From Erysipelotrichaceae bacterium (lineage in GTDB: Bacteria; Bacillota_I; Bacilli_A; Erysipelotrichales; Erysipelotrichaceae), in NCBI GenBank assembly GCA_015058845.1, contig SVBO01000002.1, positions 1 to 64,000 on the forward strand: a stretch of 64,000 bases of DNA, in the 5' to 3' direction. Each line of letters opens with the position of its first letter. Position 1 is the first letter of the stretch. Positions 20,146-28,511 of the stretch are shown one piece after another. The notes beneath the pieces were generated by a model. That model searched no databases. It was not told where the DNA came from and saw nothing but the letters and a program-made list of their open reading frames with translations. The position numbers and the translations under genes were made by a program.

Positions 20146-20174
20146 AGAAAAAGGAACACCACACAGATGTTCCT
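20141..20174 (-). terminator. Terminator after the cyclophilin-methyltransferase pair
   Basis: Stem AGGAACA/TGTTCCT (20152-20158 with 20168-20174) followed on the minus strand by TTTTTCTTTT. Confidence 0.8.
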
Positions 20175-20232
20175 ACTCTCTATTCCATTCCATATTGATC
20201 TCATACCCAAGTGACTCACATCATTCTTTGTC

Positions 20233-21033
20233 TTATGCCACCAACCACTTATACTTCTCTACACTATATAATGGAATAAATGGCACTAAGATCGGTACGC
20301 TCTTTACATACTTTTGGTATTCAGGATCTTGTCCATAGTTCTTATTCTGACGCACTTCTAATCTTCTAGCTCCACTGAACATAACATAAATGATGCCAAC
20401 ATATCCCACTAATACCACGATCCATTGAGCACCCCTCACTGCTCCAATACCACTGATCAACACACCTGTCCAGAAGATCATTTCTCCTAAATAGTTAGGA
20501 CAGCGTACAATGCGGTATAGACCTGTATCTACAAATCTTCTAGGATTTACTTTCTTGGCCTCATTCTTTTGCCAATCGGCTGCAGATTCTAATACCACAC
20601 CAAACAGCATAACAACTGCTCCTACATATGTCCATACACTAGAACCACTGGCATTGTGTAAGCGATAGAATACAGCGGATACTTGTGTAACATATAATAA
20701 CGCACAAGTGACCCAGATTGCTATCTTGACACCCATTGGGATCGTTTTGCCATCTTTGATCTCCCCTGTCATATTCTTCTTATAAGAACTGCTCTTGAAC
20801 TCACGGATCGCTAGGTATCCACCTAGTCGTAGGCCATAGATCACGAATAAGGCACAACATAAGATCGTTCCTAATGTCAATTTCTCTCCGTATAATAGAA
20901 GCATCAATAGACCCTCTCCTGCGATCGAGAACCCATATCCTAAAGAAATGAACCAAACATAGTTCTTGAAACCGATCGAACTGATCAGCATAGCTGCTAC
21001 AAATAGCCATAAGAAATTCATTGGAAATACCAC
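20233..21033 (-). CDS. DUF1295 / steroid 5-alpha-reductase-like membrane protein
   Basis: Integral membrane protein of 266 residues with about six to seven hydrophobic helices. The C-terminal half has PRRFVDTGLYRIVRCPNYLGEMIFWTG, which matches the fold shared by DUF1295 proteins, steroid 5-alpha reductases and isoprenylcysteine carboxyl methyltransferases (the PNYLGE motif binds the cofactor). The substrate cannot be told from sequence. It begins 1 nt after the cyclophilin gene stop and ends at a terminator, so the two form an operon. Confidence 0.75.
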   Translation of the reverse strand: MVFPMNFLWLFVAAMLISSIGFKNYVWFISLGYGFSIAGEGLLMLLLYGEKLTLGTILCCALFVIYGLRLGGYLAIREFKSSSYKKNMTGEIKDGKTIPMGVKIAIWVTCALLYVTQVSAVFYRLHNASGSSVWTYVGAVVMLFGVVLESAADWQKNEAKKVNPRRFVDTGLYRIVRCPNYLGEMIFWTGVLISGIGAVRGAQWIVVLVGYVGIIYVMFSGARRLEVRQNKNYGQDPEYQKYVKSVPILVPFIPLYSVEKYKWLVA

Positions 21034-21034
21034 A

Positions 21035-21601
21035 TTAACACCCCCATCTGATCCAATACTTGATCTTCGGAACAGTATACTCTACTTCGAAAGTATCTAC
21101 CTCTACATGTTCCATATACTCATCCTGTACAGGTTGGTATACTGTGGCACTCATGCCTGCTGGATATACTCTCTTTAATTCTACATTCACCAATGCTTCA
21201 ACCACATCAAAGCCATCGATCACTTTACCAAAAGCGGCATATTTACCTTGTAACTTAGCTCCCGCTTCATCAGATAAAGTGATAAAGAACTCACACCCAT
21301 GTGCTTCCTTAGTTCCATCTCCTGCCATAGCCACTGTCCATTTCTCCATCTTCATGGGGTTATCAAAGCCATTGTCACTAAATTCTCCTTCAAGCATGTA
21401 ATTACAATCATCGTCATCGAAATAAGAATAAGATGGCTGTAATACATATTCTGGTACGATCCTTTTGATCACTCTATTCTCATACATATTTTTACGAATA
21501 GCCCATATAAAACTATTCACTGTATTAGGTGCATATTTCGGATATAGTTCTACTGTAATGATCCCTTTACTAGTATATATCTTTGCAATAGGATGTTTCA
21601 T
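21035..21601 (-). CDS. Peptidyl-prolyl cis-trans isomerase, cyclophilin type
   Basis: Speeds proline isomerisation in protein folding. Cyclophilin landmarks are IYTSKGIITVELYPKYAPNTVNSFI at the start, GCEFFITLSD and LQGKYAAFGKVIDGFDVVEAL. No signal peptide is seen, so it is probably cytoplasmic. An upstream GTG (21610) lies inside the GAGGTG ribosome site, so the ATG at 21601 is preferred (188 residues). The C-terminal tail of about 30 residues is longer than usual. Confidence 0.88.
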   Translation of the reverse strand: MKHPIAKIYTSKGIITVELYPKYAPNTVNSFIWAIRKNMYENRVIKRIVPEYVLQPSYSYFDDDDCNYMLEGEFSDNGFDNPMKMEKWTVAMAGDGTKEAHGCEFFITLSDEAGAKLQGKYAAFGKVIDGFDVVEALVNVELKRVYPAGMSATVYQPVQDEYMEHVEVDTFEVEYTVPKIKYWIRWGC

Positions 21602-21623
21602 ATTACTCACCTCTTTTCATTTA

Positions 21624-21652
21624 AGTATAGTCGTTTTCCTATTTCTTTGCAA
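21624..21652 (-). promoter_or_regulatory. Promoter of the cyclophilin operon
   Basis: Minus strand TTGCAA, 17-nt spacer, TATACT, about 22 nt before the start codon. Confidence 0.7.
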
Positions 21653-21761
21653 CCTTTCTGCTTTGTATAGTATACCTTTACCTTTGCATATGACTCTACG
21701 TTTCGTTTGGTGCATTTCTAGGGATCTATTAGTATAATTAGGGTAGTTAGGAGGAAAGTAG

Positions 21762-22619
21762 ATAGAGCAGGAGAAGATCGGAAAGTTTATCGCAACACTT
21801 AGGAAAGAGAAGAATATGACTCAAATGGAGTTAGCAAATAGGATCCAGGTATCTGATCGTACGATCTCGAAGTGGGAGAGAGGTCGGGGATTACCTGAGT
21901 TATCTTTGTTAGTTCCTTTATGTGAGGTGTTAGAGATCAGTGTGAATGAGTTATTAAGTGGAGAGAGGTTGTCTAAGGAGGTATATCAGGAACATTTGGA
22001 AGAGAATATCCTGAATACTATTGAATATAGTGAGAAGAAGATCAAGCGGAATGTTAGGGGATATCAGTTGGTCTTAGGTGTGATCTTAGTGATCATAGTG
22101 GGAATAGGAATGATGTTTGGGATAGATATCCATAGAATGCGGAACAATGAGCCTGTGGTCTTTAGTACTTGGGGATATAGTTATGTTCCACCGATCGATC
22201 TACATGAGGAATATATCGATATAGCGATCAAGGAATATATTCTAGATCAAGAAGAGAAAAGTGATGAGAAGTGGTTTACTGCCTTTCGGACATATTTAAT
22301 AGAAGAAAAGCAGAGACACCAGAAGTATATTCTATATTGTGTAGTAGTAGAAGAGAGTTATTCTTATGAGGAAGAAGTGATCTTAGAGTCAGCTTCTATT
22401 ATTCCATATCAATTTATAGTAGAAGTGATCGACGAAGAATATACAGTAACTTCTGCTAGGCATCCTCGAGATGGAAGCTTGTATACAGAAGATATGAAAG
22501 TCTTATTTCCAAGTTATGTGCATGAGGAGATAGATCAAATGTTTGTAGATGGGACAGTACCTCGTTTACAGTTAGAGATCCAGGAACAAGTGAAGTTATA
22601 TTATCACACTTTCCAATGA
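21762..22619 (+). CDS. XRE-family regulator with membrane anchor, apparent AUA start
   Basis: HTH protein with one membrane segment (about residues 96-115) and a C-terminal domain of about 165 residues I do not recognise. The first ATG (21816) would cut away the first helix of the HTH. Reading upstream in frame gives EQEKIGKFIATLRKEKNMTQMELA, exactly the expected family N terminus, back to ATA at 21762, which lies 7 nt after AGGAGG; TAG precedes it. No ATG, GTG or TTG is available. So an AUA start is inferred, giving 285 residues. It resembles the protein at 1166-1777 in plan. Confidence 0.75.
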   Translation: MEQEKIGKFIATLRKEKNMTQMELANRIQVSDRTISKWERGRGLPELSLLVPLCEVLEISVNELLSGERLSKEVYQEHLEENILNTIEYSEKKIKRNVRGYQLVLGVILVIIVGIGMMFGIDIHRMRNNEPVVFSTWGYSYVPPIDLHEEYIDIAIKEYILDQEEKSDEKWFTAFRTYLIEEKQRHQKYILYCVVVEESYSYEEEVILESASIIPYQFIVEVIDEEYTVTSARHPRDGSLYTEDMKVLFPSYVHEEIDQMFVDGTVPRLQLEIQEQVKLYYHTFQ

Positions 22620-22674
22620 TCACTATCCTATCCTTTTGATTCATAGTATCCATAGGAATTTATGCTTTTTTCAT

Positions 22675-22702
22675 TTGCATTCTTTTCTGATTACTATATA
22701 AT
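22675..22702 (+). promoter_or_regulatory. Promoter of the nucleotidyltransferase gene
   Basis: TTGCAT, 16-nt spacer, TATAAT, about 30 nt before the start codon. Confidence 0.65.
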
Positions 22703-22733
22703 ATAAGTAATTATAGGTTGTTGGAGGTATATG

Positions 22734-23663
22734 ATGGATAAGACTACTATTGTAATTATGGCTGCTGGGCTTGGTTCACGTTATGGTGGAGAAAAGCAGG
22801 TAGATGGTCTAGGACCTAATAATGAAGTTTTAATGGATTATTCGATCTATGATGCTCTTGCTGCAGGGTTCAACAAGGTCGTATTTATTATTAAGAAATC
22901 TATGTATGAGTCTTTCAAAAGACAAGTAGGGGATCGTGTTGCGAAGAAGGCAGAGGTACATTATGTATTCCAAGAACTTGATTCTATGATCCCTGAGTGG
23001 TATGAAGTACCAGCTGAGCGTTCTAAGCCTTTTGGTACTGCACATTGTCTTCTTTGTGCTAGAGATGTTGTGAACGAGCCTTTCTGTGTATTCAATGCAG
23101 ATGATTATTATGGACCTCATTCTTTCCAAAGTATGTATGAGTTCTTACATAACTTAGACAATAGCAATAAGGATATAAAGGATTATTCTATGGTAGGGTA
23201 CAAGTTAGAGAATACGATCTCTGATAATGGTACTGTAACTCGTGGTATTTGTAAGACAAATGATCATAATGAATTGACTCAATGTATTGAGACATATAAG
23301 ATCATGAAGTTTGATGATGGTACGATCCGTGATATCAATTTCAATCCTGAGGGAGATATTATTCCGAATGACAATCCAGTGTCTATGAATTTCTGGGGTC
23401 TTACTCCTGAGTTCTTCGATTTCTTAGAAGAGTTCTTCCATGAGTTCTTACGTAATTTAACAGAAGCTGATCTTAAGAAGGAATGTTTATTACCTGGTGC
23501 TGTAGATAGTTATATGAAGGCTGGTAAGTGTCGTGTGCATGTGCTTACTTGTGATTCTAAGTGGTTTGGTGTGACTTACCAAGAGGATCGTCCTGGTGTA
23601 GTGGCTAGATTAAAAGAATTACATGATAATGGTACATATCCTGTTTCTTTAATTGATTGTTAG
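22734..23663 (+). CDS. Sugar-phosphate nucleotidyltransferase family protein
   Basis: The N-terminal IVIMAAGLGSRYGGEKQ is the nucleotide-binding loop of NTP transferases; FNADDYYGP carries the metal-binding Asp pair. About 309 residues. Members make NDP-sugars from a sugar 1-phosphate and NTP, but the specific substrate is not evident and it does not look like a standard GalU. The second of two adjacent ATGs is chosen because it is 6 nt from GGAGG. It is monocistronic between a promoter and a strong terminator. Confidence 0.8.
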   Translation: MDKTTIVIMAAGLGSRYGGEKQVDGLGPNNEVLMDYSIYDALAAGFNKVVFIIKKSMYESFKRQVGDRVAKKAEVHYVFQELDSMIPEWYEVPAERSKPFGTAHCLLCARDVVNEPFCVFNADDYYGPHSFQSMYEFLHNLDNSNKDIKDYSMVGYKLENTISDNGTVTRGICKTNDHNELTQCIETYKIMKFDDGTIRDINFNPEGDIIPNDNPVSMNFWGLTPEFFDFLEEFFHEFLRNLTEADLKKECLLPGAVDSYMKAGKCRVHVLTCDSKWFGVTYQEDRPGVVARLKELHDNGTYPVSLIDC

Positions 23664-23666
23664 TTT

Positions 23667-23700
23667 ACTCTTGCTTAATCGCAAGAGTTTTCTTTTATTT
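23667..23700 (+). terminator. Terminator of the nucleotidyltransferase gene
   Basis: Stem ACTCTTGC/GCAAGAGT with loop TTAATC followed by TTTTCTTTTATTT. Confidence 0.9.
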
Positions 23701-23787
23701 AGGGAATATTTGTGTTTGATAGGTCTTTTCCCTTTATTATCTTTTTGTTTCATTGTAGAATATAGGTAATAAGAAAGAGGGATTGTT

Positions 23788-24360
23788 ATGAAGATTTTAG
23801 TAGAAACATCTGCACGTCATGTGCATCTTTCATTAGAGCATATTGAAGTGTTATTTGGTAAGGGCGCTACACTGACACATAAGAAGGATCTATCTCAACC
23901 AGGTCAGTTTGCTTGTGAGGAACGTGTAACTCTACGTGGTCCTAAGAGTGAGTTAAAGAATGTGATCGTATTAGGTCCTGCTAGAAGTAAGACTCAGGTT
24001 GAGGTATCTGCGACAGATGCTAGAACTTTAGGTGTTAAGGGTGTGCTTAGAGAGTCTGGGGATATTGAAGGGACTCCTGGTATTACGTTAGTAGGTCCTT
24101 GTGGGGAGGTTACTTTAGAAGAAGGTGTGATCGTGGCTAAGCGTCATATCCATATGACTCCTAGTGATGCGGAAGCACTTGGTGTTACTAACGGTGAGAT
24201 CGTTTGGGTGAAGGTAGATACTGATGGTCGTAGTACTGTTTTTGGGGATGTTGTGATCCGTGTGAAGGATAGTTTTGCTCTTGCTATGCATATTGATACG
24301 GATGAATCAAATGCTGGTGCTTGTGGAGGAGAAATCTACGGAGAGATCGTTCGATTATAA
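23788..24360 (+). CDS. pduL: PduL-type phosphate acyltransferase
   Basis: Transfers acyl groups between CoA and phosphate (acetyl- or propanoyl-CoA), the PduL alternative to Pta. Metal-binding HVHLS at residues 12-16 and AKRHIHMTP near residue 118 are the two signature His clusters. 190 residues, with no N-terminal encapsulation helix, and no microcompartment genes near, so it probably acts in the cytosol. With pyruvate formate-lyase (28.5-31 kb) supplying acetyl-CoA it could lead to acetyl phosphate; that link is inference. Confidence 0.88.
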   Translation: MKILVETSARHVHLSLEHIEVLFGKGATLTHKKDLSQPGQFACEERVTLRGPKSELKNVIVLGPARSKTQVEVSATDARTLGVKGVLRESGDIEGTPGITLVGPCGEVTLEEGVIVAKRHIHMTPSDAEALGVTNGEIVWVKVDTDGRSTVFGDVVIRVKDSFALAMHIDTDESNAGACGGEIYGEIVRL

Positions 24361-24415
24361 TGCCTAATTCACTTTTCTTTACCTACATATAGTAGAAGTA
24401 AAGGGAGGTGAAGAG

Positions 24416-24664
24416 ATGGAGAGACGTGAGGAGTGTTTGAATCTGAGTCCTACAGCTAGGATCATTAATTCTGTAGCTAGTCAGGAAGCTGCATTGGCTT
24501 GCATTCTGAATGCAGAGTGTGCTAAGTTACATAAGGCTGTTTGTATGGCTAGGTCTGTACAAGAGCTTAATGCGATCAATGGTACTTTGGTAGAGTTGAT
24601 CGAGGCTGTTACTCAGTTAGAGAATCAATTGCGTTTGAAGTTAGAACTTGCTGTGAATCGTTAA
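24416..24664 (+). CDS. Small Cys-containing protein, INSVASQEAALA family
   Basis: An 82-residue protein with a clear ribosome site (GGGAGGTG, 5 nt spacing). The motif INSVASQEAALACILNAECAKL recalls small Firmicutes proteins, some linked to spores or surfaces, that carry a SIALEEAALAHILNAEGEK-like segment. The C-terminal half (residues 46-78) is predicted helical and could be a short coiled coil. Three Cys are present. No function is assigned; the family resemblance is from memory and unverified. Confidence 0.6.
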   Translation: MERREECLNLSPTARIINSVASQEAALACILNAECAKLHKAVCMARSVQELNAINGTLVELIEAVTQLENQLRLKLELAVNR

Positions 24665-24670
24665 TTAGAA

Positions 24671-24700
24671 AAGGTCGTTATGTTACATAACGGCCTTCTT
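24671..24700. terminator. Bidirectional terminator
   Basis: Perfect 12-bp arms apart from one wobble: AAGGTCGTTATG/CATAACGGCCTT, loop TTA. It serves the small + strand gene and the convergent dfrA, whose stop codon lies in the loop. Confidence 0.8.
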
Positions 24701-25153
24701 TCTTGTATAAGTGACATAGGTATATTCAGGATATACTGCCTCTACTTCTCTTATAAACATGGATTCATCAAAGCAGGGAAAGAAAGTATCTCCCTCTACC
24801 TCTAGATCTACCTCAGTAATATACATCTTATCTACTAGTGGTATAGCCTCCTCATATAACCTAGCCCCACCCCCAATATAGATCTCTTGCTCTCCTGCTA
24901 ACTCGATGGCTTCTTGTAGTGATCTAGCTGTTCTACAGTTCTCTGCTTCATAGGTATGGGTAGTAGATACTATGATGTTTTCTCTATTCGGTAGTGGTCT
25001 TCCGATGTCCTCATATGTCCTTCTTCCCATGATGACTACGTTATTGGTTGTTAGTTCTTTGAAGCGTGTTAATTCTCCTGGAATATTCCAAGGAATAGTT
25101 CCGTTATTACCAATGACTCTATTCTTACTCATAGCTACTATTAGTGCGATCAT
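24683..25153 (-). CDS. folA: Dihydrofolate reductase
   Basis: Reduces dihydrofolate to tetrahydrofolate with NADPH; target of trimethoprim. MIALIVAMSKNRVIGNNGTIPWNIPGELTRFKELT is the canonical start with the Trp of the substrate loop, VIMGRRTYEDIGRPLPNR binds cofactor and IYIGGGARLYEEAI is the second nucleotide loop. The acidic residue of the active site is Glu27 in PGEL, where Bacillus-type enzymes usually have Asp or Glu. 156 residues. It lies 14 nt after the ABC-F gene. Confidence 0.93.
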   Translation of the reverse strand: MIALIVAMSKNRVIGNNGTIPWNIPGELTRFKELTTNNVVIMGRRTYEDIGRPLPNRENIIVSTTHTYEAENCRTARSLQEAIELAGEQEIYIGGGARLYEEAIPLVDKMYITEVDLEVEGDTFFPCFDESMFIREVEAVYPEYTYVTYTRKKAVM

Positions 25154-25167
25154 GGTATCCCTTCTTT

Positions 25168-26679
25168 CTATAATCGTTTGAGTCCTTCTTTTGTAAGTAC
25201 ATATATGACATCTGCTACTTCTTCTAGATACTTTCTATCATGGGAAACACTAATGATCGTACCTTGGAAGTTCATTAAGGCATTTCTGATCACGGGAGCT
25301 GATAATGGCGAGAAGTTTCTAGTGGGTTCATCTAGGAGCAATACATTGGCTTTTTGTAATACCATATTTAGAAAGATGATCTTGGCTTTCTGTCCGCCAC
25401 TTAGTTCACTGATCTTATGAGTCATTTCATCTCTCGTAAATTTCATGGATCCTAGGTATGTTAGTGCCATCGTTAGGCTTTCTTTATCATAATTTGCTTG
25501 TAGAAATTGGGTAGGAGTTTGCTCATAGTCAAAGATATCTTGATAGTTCTGTGGCATATAGCTAGCCTTGATATCTTGTCGTTGTTTCAACTCTTCCCAG
25601 ATCATTTTTAGTAAGGTAGACTTTCCTACTCCATTCTCTCCTATGATACATATATGTTGATTTCCTACTACAGAGAGTTCAATGTTCTTCGATAATACCT
25701 TAGTATCATTCTTTAATTCTTCTAAACTTAGATCTAGGATCCTTTTTTGAGAAGGTATGCTGACACTTGGATCAAAGTTTATGAATAAGCTTTCTTCTCG
25801 ATCTGGAATATCCGTAAATTGTTCCTTTTCTCGTTCAAAGCGTTTGCCTTTCGCTATGATCGTTTGCATACTCTTTTTAGCGCCTCCATCACTAGAAATG
25901 ATGCCATCAGGGTTTATCCAGCTAGTGTTATGTCTAGCTTTCTCATATAGTTGTTGGAGTCTTTCTTTTTTCTTTCTGTAATCACTTCTTTGTTTGAGGG
26001 CTATTTGGGTCTGTTTATCGAATTGTAAGTTTCTGCTTTCTGTATAAGAAGTGTAATCGAGTCTAGAGACTGTGACTGCGCATTGGGTCTTCTTGATCAA
26101 TTGTTCGATATGGATGATGGTGTTGGCTGTATTCGTGATCAGTGTTTCATCGTGGGAGATGTAGATGATCGGGATGGTACATTCTTTGATGAAGGTTTCT
26201 AGGAAAGTAAGTGTGTCGATGTCTAGGTCATTAGAGGGTTCATCTAGTAGTAAGACATCGGGGCTTGTGCATAGGAGTTTGAATAGTTGGAGTTTTACTT
26301 TCTCACCCCCTGATAATGTTTGGATCAGTTGATCAGATAATAAGAAGTCATAGTTTAGATGTAATGATTCTACGTAAGTATAGTTATCATAGATATCGAT
26401 ATCTTGGAAGTATTCTTGGATCGTTAGTTGTTGTGTTTCCTCATCCATGAATTGAGGAAGATAGCCAAATATACCACTCTTTAAGATAGTTCCTGTGGTA
26501 TATACGTAGTCTTCTACTAATGTTTCATCGTATAGGTATTTTAGAAGTGTAGATTTCCCATTACCTTCTTCTCCTATAATAACTACTTTATCCCCTGCAT
26601 TTAAAGAGAATGAGAAGTCTTTGATCAGTAAGCGATCTTCTTTCTGAAGATACATATTCAGATTCTTTACTTGTAACAT
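25168..26679 (-). CDS. ABC-F family ATPase
   Basis: Tandem ATP-binding domains in one 503-residue chain with no membrane segment, the ABC-F plan of ribosome-associated ATPases. Domain 1: Walker A GEEGNGKST (about 36-44), signature LSGGEKVKL, Walker B LLLDEPSNDLD. Domain 2: GENGVGKST, LSGGQKAKI, LLLDEPTRNFSP. The linker (about residues 215-275) is basic and charged, as in antibiotic-resistance or translation-factor members. Whether it protects against an antibiotic is not decidable; no leader peptide or attenuator was seen upstream. The second Walker B is followed by RNFSPL rather than a D-loop NHLD, as in Msr/Lsa-like proteins. Confidence 0.85.
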   Translation of the reverse strand: MLQVKNLNMYLQKEDRLLIKDFSFSLNAGDKVVIIGEEGNGKSTLLKYLYDETLVEDYVYTTGTILKSGIFGYLPQFMDEETQQLTIQEYFQDIDIYDNYTYVESLHLNYDFLLSDQLIQTLSGGEKVKLQLFKLLCTSPDVLLLDEPSNDLDIDTLTFLETFIKECTIPIIYISHDETLITNTANTIIHIEQLIKKTQCAVTVSRLDYTSYTESRNLQFDKQTQIALKQRSDYRKKKERLQQLYEKARHNTSWINPDGIISSDGGAKKSMQTIIAKGKRFEREKEQFTDIPDREESLFINFDPSVSIPSQKRILDLSLEELKNDTKVLSKNIELSVVGNQHICIIGENGVGKSTLLKMIWEELKQRQDIKASYMPQNYQDIFDYEQTPTQFLQANYDKESLTMALTYLGSMKFTRDEMTHKISELSGGQKAKIIFLNMVLQKANVLLLDEPTRNFSPLSAPVIRNALMNFQGTIISVSHDRKYLEEVADVIYVLTKEGLKRL

Positions 26680-26716
26680 AATACTTCTCCTTTCTCTTTA
26701 TTCTGGATCATTCATA

Positions 26717-27430
26717 TTATTTCTTAGCTGTATCTAACGTACATATAGGAATATAATCATTCATACTGACAAACTTTTGATAGTATAACTGACTTGTATG
26801 TAGTTCTATTTCGATATCTGTTTGATTTAGACTATTTACAATGTGTTCTAATGTTCTAGCTGCATTTTGATCAAAGCCATGGATATTGTAATAAGCTAGA
26901 GTTATGTGTGGGGTTAGGGGATAGGGTAGTGTCTTTACACTGTTATATATTGCATAGAGTTTCATGAGTTTCTGATATTCTTCTTCATTGACTGGGTATA
27001 GCCCTAGTACTAGACTCGTATTCATCATATTGAATATGCAGGTACTTCTCATCTGGATCTTCATGGTTTCTACTTCCTTGGACTTCTCTAATACTTGTAA
27101 TTCATTCTGGAATACTTCTGTGGCAATATCCTGAATATTAGAAGAATTACTTAAGTCATGTAGGGTCATGTGGTAGGTGTTAAAAGAGAGTCTTTCACTG
27201 AAGCAGTGAGGTACTGTGTTATATAATTGGTCAGTGATCTTAGTGATCTTTTCTTTTGTTAGTTCATCTAGGTCGAATACGATAGTATCTCCATAGAAGG
27301 GTCTAAATGTATTGTTTTGATCTACTTTCTGATGTAAGGCATGATGTACTGAGAAGTAGTCATTGCCTAGGAATAGTTCTTTTTTCTCAAAGGCATATAT
27401 CCTCTCTAAGAATTCTGGGTATGTTTCCAT
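26717..27430 (-). CDS. 2H phosphoesterase superfamily protein (LigT-like)
   Basis: Two HxT motifs, H87-M-T89 and H175-I-T177, spaced as in the 2H phosphoesterases that act on 2',3'-cyclic or 2',5' nucleotide bonds. The two half-domains are otherwise divergent and the protein is 237 residues, a bit longer than LigT. Substrate unknown; candidates are RNA ends or cyclic nucleotides. It lies upstream of the ABC-F and DHFR genes on the same strand with a 37-nt gap, so they may be co-transcribed. Confidence 0.7.
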   Translation of the reverse strand: METYPEFLERIYAFEKKELFLGNDYFSVHHALHQKVDQNNTFRPFYGDTIVFDLDELTKEKITKITDQLYNTVPHCFSERLSFNTYHMTLHDLSNSSNIQDIATEVFQNELQVLEKSKEVETMKIQMRSTCIFNMMNTSLVLGLYPVNEEEYQKLMKLYAIYNSVKTLPYPLTPHITLAYYNIHGFDQNAARTLEHIVNSLNQTDIEIELHTSQLYYQKFVSMNDYIPICTLDTAKK

Positions 27431-27448
27431 GGATATCCTCCTGGATAT

Positions 27449-27661
27449 TTACTTTTTAAGGAAGAAGGATGTGATGTATAAGAGGATCATGACTATGGTA
27501 TAGAGCATATAGAATGATCTTTTGATAGCAGCGGTGATCTTGATACTTCCGATGTAGAATACACTTCCTAGGGCTGGATTAGATAGAGCACAGGTTACAA
27601 AGATCACTGCTATGATGCACATGAATAGACTGATGATCCTTAGGGTCTTCTTTAGTTTCAT
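27449..27661 (-). CDS. Small two-helix membrane protein
   Basis: About 70 residues with two predicted membrane helices (residues 5-27 and 46-66) and a dilysine end. The ATG at 27661 is 9 nt from AAGGAG; a longer reading from 27688 has no ribosome site. It lies 18 nt before the 2H phosphoesterase gene in the same direction. No family recognised. Confidence 0.6.
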   Translation of the reverse strand: MKLKKTLRIISLFMCIIAVIFVTCALSNPALGSVFYIGSIKITAAIKRSFYMLYTIVMILLYITSFFLKK

Positions 27662-27738
27662 AGTATCACGCTCCTTGTACTCTTTCATTCTTAGTATATA
27701 GCATATTTACGAAAACTTCTACCTATGGATTTACGAAA

Positions 27739-27770
27739 AGAAAGGATCACAGTTAGTTCTGTGACCCTTT
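27739..27770 (-). terminator. Terminator of the pyruvate formate-lyase operon
   Basis: Stem GGGTCACAG/CTGTGATCC with one wobble and loop AACTAA, then TTTTC on the minus strand. The stem overlaps the pflA stop codon. Confidence 0.75.
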
Positions 27771-28511
27771 TTCTCTTACTCTTTGTGCTTTCATTCCTTG
27801 TAAGATCTTGCGTCTAGCTTCTTGTGCTTGGTCTTTGCTAGCATCTTTGATCCCTTCTAATGGATATGGGATCCCTAGGTTATCATACTTCACTTTACCC
27901 ATTGTATGGTAAGGAAGTACATCTACTGCCTTAATATTCTTAAGACCACCAATGAATTCTCCTAGGCGATATAATTCATCATCTGTATTGAGTTCTTCAT
28001 TCACATACACATGACGGATCCAGACAGGGATATTTCTTCTATCAAGTTCTTGTGCGAAAGCGATGATGTTATCAATGCGTTGAGATGTTACTTTGAGATG
28101 TTTTTGGGGATCGATGTTCTTGATGTCTAGTAACACTAGGTCTGTAGCATTTAGTAGAGCATCGAAGTTCTCAGGATGCTTAGGATCATAGGCTATACCA
28201 GATGTGTCTAGACACGTATGGATACCTTTTTTCTTAGCAGCCGTGAATAACTCTGCTACAAAGTCCTTCTGCATCATAGGTTCTCCCCCAGTGACCGTAA
28301 TACCACCTTGCTTATAGAAAGGGGCATTATGATCATAGCTTTCTAAGATCTCATCTACTTCCATCATCGTACCACCTTCAAATCTCCATGTATCAGGATT
28401 ATGGCAGTACAAACAGCGCATTGGACAACCCTGGACAAAGACGACCAATCGAATGCCAGGGCCATCTACGGTCCCCATACTTTCCAGGGAATGGATTCTA
28501 CCTAGTGTCAC
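27753..28511 (-). CDS. pflA: Pyruvate formate-lyase activating enzyme
   Basis: Radical SAM enzyme that abstracts hydrogen from the glycine of pyruvate formate-lyase. The CX3CX2C cluster motif is Cys29-Cys33-Cys36 in QGCPMRCLYCHNPDTW, with the GGEP SAM motif at TGGEPMMQ. 252 residues. It starts with GTG, whose G is shared with the TAG stop of the radical-domain gene (TAGTG), so translation is coupled. Here the substrate glycine sits on a separate 80-residue protein. Confidence 0.93.
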   Translation of the reverse strand: MTLGRIHSLESMGTVDGPGIRLVVFVQGCPMRCLYCHNPDTWRFEGGTMMEVDEILESYDHNAPFYKQGGITVTGGEPMMQKDFVAELFTAAKKKGIHTCLDTSGIAYDPKHPENFDALLNATDLVLLDIKNIDPQKHLKVTSQRIDNIIAFAQELDRRNIPVWIRHVYVNEELNTDDELYRLGEFIGGLKNIKAVDVLPYHTMGKVKYDNLGIPYPLEGIKDASKDQAQEARRKILQGMKAQRVREKGSQN

